The position numbers and the translations under genes are program-made. From Branchiostoma floridae (Eukaryota; Chordata; Leptocardii; Amphioxiformes; Branchiostomatidae): a stretch of DNA of 64,000 bases. Positions 60,256 to 64,000 of the stretch are shown here, piece after piece (the stretch's first letter is position 1; each line of letters starts with the position of its first letter). Under the pieces are notes generated by a model. The model did no database searches, was not told the origin of the DNA, and was given only the letters and a program-made list of their open reading frames with translations. Location: positions 7,026,131 to 7,090,130 of the forward strand of contig NC_049996.1 in the NCBI RefSeq assembly GCF_000003815.2. Direction: 5' to 3'.

Positions 60256-63200
60256 TTCTAAGTCCTCAGATGCAACAAGCTGGAGCAGATCAAGGAATAC
60301 CAGGTAACTTTCTAGATTTATTATTAGCATTTCTGTTATTCAGTTTATAATAATAATAATTACAGACTTAGGACATGGCATTGCACACAAGAGAGTTTAG
60401 AAAATATCATTGCAACTCCTGCCACACCAATTCGTGTTTCTTCAATTTAAAAACATTATGCTTATGCTTGTTTATTTGGGCTGTGTCCCAATGAAAGCAT
60501 TTGCTTGAGATGTGTTCTGGATATTCAGGATGTGCTTTGAAACATGTTGTGGATAGAAGCACATCCTGGATACAAAGACAGTTCCCTGGTACACTAAATC
60601 TGATGTTTTCTATGACGTAAAAAAAACATGACCCACATAAATGTCATACCTCAGGTAATCATTTGACAAACTCGAAGGAATGAGGCCTCCAGACTCCAAA
60701 CTAGTAATATGCCTATTAAATTAATGAGGAAACAGTTTAAAGGTGATTGGGAACAGTCATTAAAAAAGAATGAGACAAAGAAGACATTTGAATAGATTGA
60801 AGAAATGCACCATTAGTGCCTTGTTGGCTGTTACACTTTACTGTTTTGTCAGTGAGCTTGTAAATTGCCAAGAGGCACATTTTACTTCTATAAGTACAGA
60901 CATTACAAACAATTTGTTATAGCTACCAGAAGCATACTTGACAAGTTTCTTCTATACCTTATTTAAACAGTGCCAGGGTCAAGGAACAAATAATCAGCAA
61001 AAGTTGGTCACCAATTCTGCCCAAAACGGTCCATCTGTTCCTCCACATGTACAATCTCAATTTGTGATGCATGGCAAGAACCTGATAAATATAACTTAGA
61101 ACTTAGTAAATATTATCATAAGAGTTATGAGTAAACCATAAGTAATTTAGTTACTGTAACAACTAAAATTGAATATCTACCTGATAATCTACATGTGTTT
61201 GTATTCTGATAATAAAACAGTGTGATAATGAATTTGACTGACACTTGTTCATATCTTACAGAAGTCCCAAAGGCTCCAGAAGGATTTGAAGTTGCAAAGA
61301 CAACAACTAACTTCATAGAGTTGTCACTTCCAACAAGCTCTATGGCTACCGCCTGAGATGTTCAATTGCATTTCAAAACATGTGGAGAGCAACACATACC
61401 CGCAAACCTGTTTTATTCCCTAAAACCACTAGCTTCAAAGTAGGCAAAGTAGAACCATATACGGCATATGATTTTTGTTTGGAATCGGCAGCACTTGATG
61501 ACAGCTCTGATATTCTGTACAGTGAAATTGGATCCAAACTGCGAAATGTTGTAGCAAAAGGGAAAGGTTAGTACAATTCATAATGTTAAGGACACAGTTT
61601 TTACTAAGGCCTTGTCATTTATTTTCTGGGTTCTTGCAAGGATATTTTAACACAAATATTTAGCAAGAGCCCAATGTAAAAATGAAGGCAGAGGAGAACT
61701 TTCATTTGACTCCCTGAGACTGTTTTTATCTTCCACTGCTTTTTGAAAGGCTTAAAGGATTTTGAAGCCAGTACCAGTCAAATAACTATCATAAGCACAA
61801 GAAAGCCAGTATTTGTTAGTCACAATTCTATGATGATTATCACAAGAAGCATAACTGCCATAATGTTGTGAAAATCATTACTAGTAGACAAGTTTAGAAT
61901 CTAATTCAAAATGTTACTTATTATTCATCACCAGGTCAGCCATTCCCACCAAGAGACGTTAAAGTGAAAGACGTCAAAGAAGAGTCTGTATCCCTGACTT
62001 GGCTGGAGCCTGAGCCTGATGATGATGATGAAGATGATGAAAATCCAGTCTCCTATGAATATATCATTGAGATGTGCCGCTATACAGACGGCAACATCCT
62101 GAATACATGGGAGGAATGCAGTGAAAGAACAACAGAACTTAGTTGTAAATTAAAAGTAAAAGTTCAGCACGATGGAAAGTACCGCTTTCGTGTGTCAGCA
62201 CGTGACAAGGACAGGAACATCACCAGCCTTCCAGAGGAAATGGGTAAGAAATCATGGTTTCATTTGAGGTTTAGATCAAATTACACTGCACAATTCCTGA
62301 CAGATAGTTACATGTACACTATTACTGTATGCTATGCCATGAAAGCAATTTCAGATTCATTTTTCTCGAATGACAGATTGATATGCCTCATATTCATCTT
62401 GTTGTGACGTCTATTTTGCAGGTGACCCAGAGATACATATTCGTATCAAACAAATGAATACAGAAATAGGATGGCTTGAACGATTATTGAGAATATGGAA
62501 TATCTTTGGTACAACACCTGAAAGTCAGCAGCCTGGAAGTATTGTCTTTGTCATCTCGTGTCAACACATGAGTGGTCTGCGTGAACTGTGGATGAACTAC
62601 AACCTGGGGAAACTGGAGAAGTTCTTCGAAGATCTGTTTGCCATTGAAGACAACCCTGCTTCCGACACAGAACTTGACATACAAATTGACCCTGAGAATT
62701 TCTATGCCTGCCGTCAGCATCTCCTGTTGACTCATCCTAACAGTAAAGGATTCCGGGTGGTGAAAGTTGGGGATAATTCCTCCAGAGGTTAAAGACTGTC
62801 TCATTGTTCTACAAATGAGCATTTAGTACATTTTGATTGTTATCAAGCTTGCATTCCTTTTTTCACAAATTATAATTAACATTGTCAACTTACGTTTAAC
62901 ACATTTTTAACAGTACTTCATATTCAGAATTAGATTGTTTTCCTGTTTCACCTCAAAACCAAAATATTACACACAACTAGAAACCTATAAATGATGTAAA
63001 AAAATCAATAAAACCAGAATGATAAACAATGTATTCATAGCTTTCTTCCATGATTGTCATATCATGTTGTATAACCTTCTTGATTAGGAACAGAGCTGGG
63101 ACTAAGTGAGGATTATCCAGTCTACTGCAGGCCAGTGCTACAAAGAACAGCCTTCTCAGAGCTGGATTTCTTGGACCTTGCAATAACCACTAATAAGCAA

Positions 63201-63667
63201 CCAACAGGTCAGTGACATACATGTAAATGTACTTTATTAGCATAGTTTGTGTAAAAGAGACATCAATTTAATCAAAATGAGCAAGCCCATTACAGTCTAA
63301 CATGTATTAGCCTACATTGAATGCCACTCAAACAGCCTAGGGCTCTTATTTCTATGGAGGCCAATCAGTGCTATGCTTCCTATTAATAGTATCATTGAAT
63401 CAGGTTCCAATATACAAAGTGCTTTAAAGGTATTAAGATCCAGTAAAAAGCCAAAATTGCCCTTATGTGCAAGTTGATCATTATATTGTACATGGTATAG
63501 GTATACAACATAGATGATGTTGCTCTTCAGATGATACCTCCAAAGATTTGGGCCCTTCAGCGACTAGTATTGGCACTGCTGTCACTGTGGAACTTCCTGT
63601 TTTAATATCTCATATTTTAGACATGCTGCGGTCATGCATGATTTTAGAGTGGTTTGAAAGATCATAG
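60256..63667 (+). CDS. FN3-FN3-TRADD-like domain protein with a frame break in exon 2
   Basis: Exons 60256-60303, 61262-61566, 61935-62243, 62422-62787, 63088-63207, 63531-63667 (stop TAG). Every intron is phase 1, the classic pattern of shuffled extracellular-type modules. The first in-frame ATG is at 60270, though an acceptor at 60255 means an upstream exon could exist. Exon 2 codes for one FN3 domain (PKAPEGFEVAK to VEPYTAYDFCLESA) but is 305 nt, so the frame breaks near 61335. Exon 3 codes for a complete second FN3 (PPRDVKVKDV, VSLTW, YRFRVSA) with a DDDDEDDE insert between strands. Exon 4 has G-S-I-V-F-V-I-S-C, then LRELWMNYNLGKLEKFFEDL and IDPENFYACRQHL, resembling the TRADD-like N-terminal fold of invertebrate immune and death adaptors (from recall). 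The last exon is less certain. About 420 residues if the break is repaired. Confidence 0.7.
61262..61566 (+). pseudogene. Frame-broken FN3 exon of the preceding gene
   Basis: From 61262 the frame reads FN3 A- and B-strands (FIELSLP) and then meets TGA at about 61358. The homologous continuation, LYGYRLRCS onward, is open in another frame from about 61335 to the donor. A phase-1/phase-1 exon must be a multiple of 3; 305 nt is not, so one base is missing or two are extra. Either a disabling mutation in this allele or a sequence error. Confidence 0.75.
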
Positions 63668-64000
63668 CTCTTGGGAGGGATCTCAGTCTTAAAGGTTTGA
63701 GTGTCATTACCTTGCATTTTTTAAACTACAGGCCTCAATTGTTTACTTTAATACAGTAACTCAAGAAGGGTTAACATTGAATTGTCATAATTTTGGTATG
63801 CAGATCACTAGAATGATGATTTACATATAATTTAGAAGCTAATAATGCAAGTCACTAATACTTTGCATAAGAGGAAAGTGTGAAATTTGCTACATTTTAT
63901 AATAGAACCCTCAAACTTGTTACGCGTAACTAACCTGTTTGAGAAAGTAAGTAAAGGCACGCGTCGATCTCGCAGGACCATGAGCAGTTTGAGAAAGAGT
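63668..64000. other. Window edge, no feature recognised
   Basis: Unique-looking sequence after the candidate stop codon. The GTTACGCGTAACTAACCTG near 63920 contains a short palindrome, but nothing coding is supported. Confidence 0.4.

Overview
The window is animal nuclear DNA. Genes are split by GT-AG introns with matching phases, spacers are AT-rich, and many short inverted-repeat transposons carry target-site duplications. The gene set (a chordate-type innexin/pannexin, a BTB-Kelch protein, an FN3 plus TRADD-like protein) and recurring repeats such as the TTCGCGGTGG foldback element fit a lancelet (Branchiostoma). That assignment is an inference from recall and no database was searched.

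Layout. 1-7091 (+): 3' part of a gene for a large, probably secreted beta-rich protein with a coiled-coil C-terminal region; a tRNA-derived SINE and an exon fossil lie in its introns. 7092-10204: spacer. 10205-15117 (-): a four-exon, 154-residue calmodulin-like EF-hand gene; intron 1 holds a 10 x 100 bp tandem array touching the exon 2 acceptor and intron 3 holds an older decayed repeat. 15118-24330: long spacer with degenerate GACAGCAT repeats, a Harbinger-like element and a 208 bp foldback element. 24330-27589 (+): promoter candidate, then a two-coding-exon gene with tandem BTB domains, BACK and Kelch repeats. 27590-46194: repeat-rich spacer with decayed 350-380 bp tandem units, a 9-bp-TSD foldback element, a deleted mariner, an intact gag-like ORF and a second Harbinger-like element. 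46195-47831 (-): two-exon innexin/pannexin. 47852-60255: transposon-rich spacer with two CACTA-like elements (one with perfect TTG target duplications and gene-like cargo), a hAT-like element and a long hairpin. 60256-63667 (+): FN3-FN3-TRADD-like gene whose introns are all phase 1, with one frame break in the first FN3 exon.

The genes do not form a pathway; they are separate animal loci. The most unusual items are the 3.76 kb CACTA-type element with cysteine-rich cargo, the intronic satellite whose units each contain a near-copy of the adjacent splice acceptor, the tandem-BTB Kelch protein, the innexin with two glycosylation sequons in its first extracellular loop, and the phase-1 FN3/TRADD-like gene with a broken exon.
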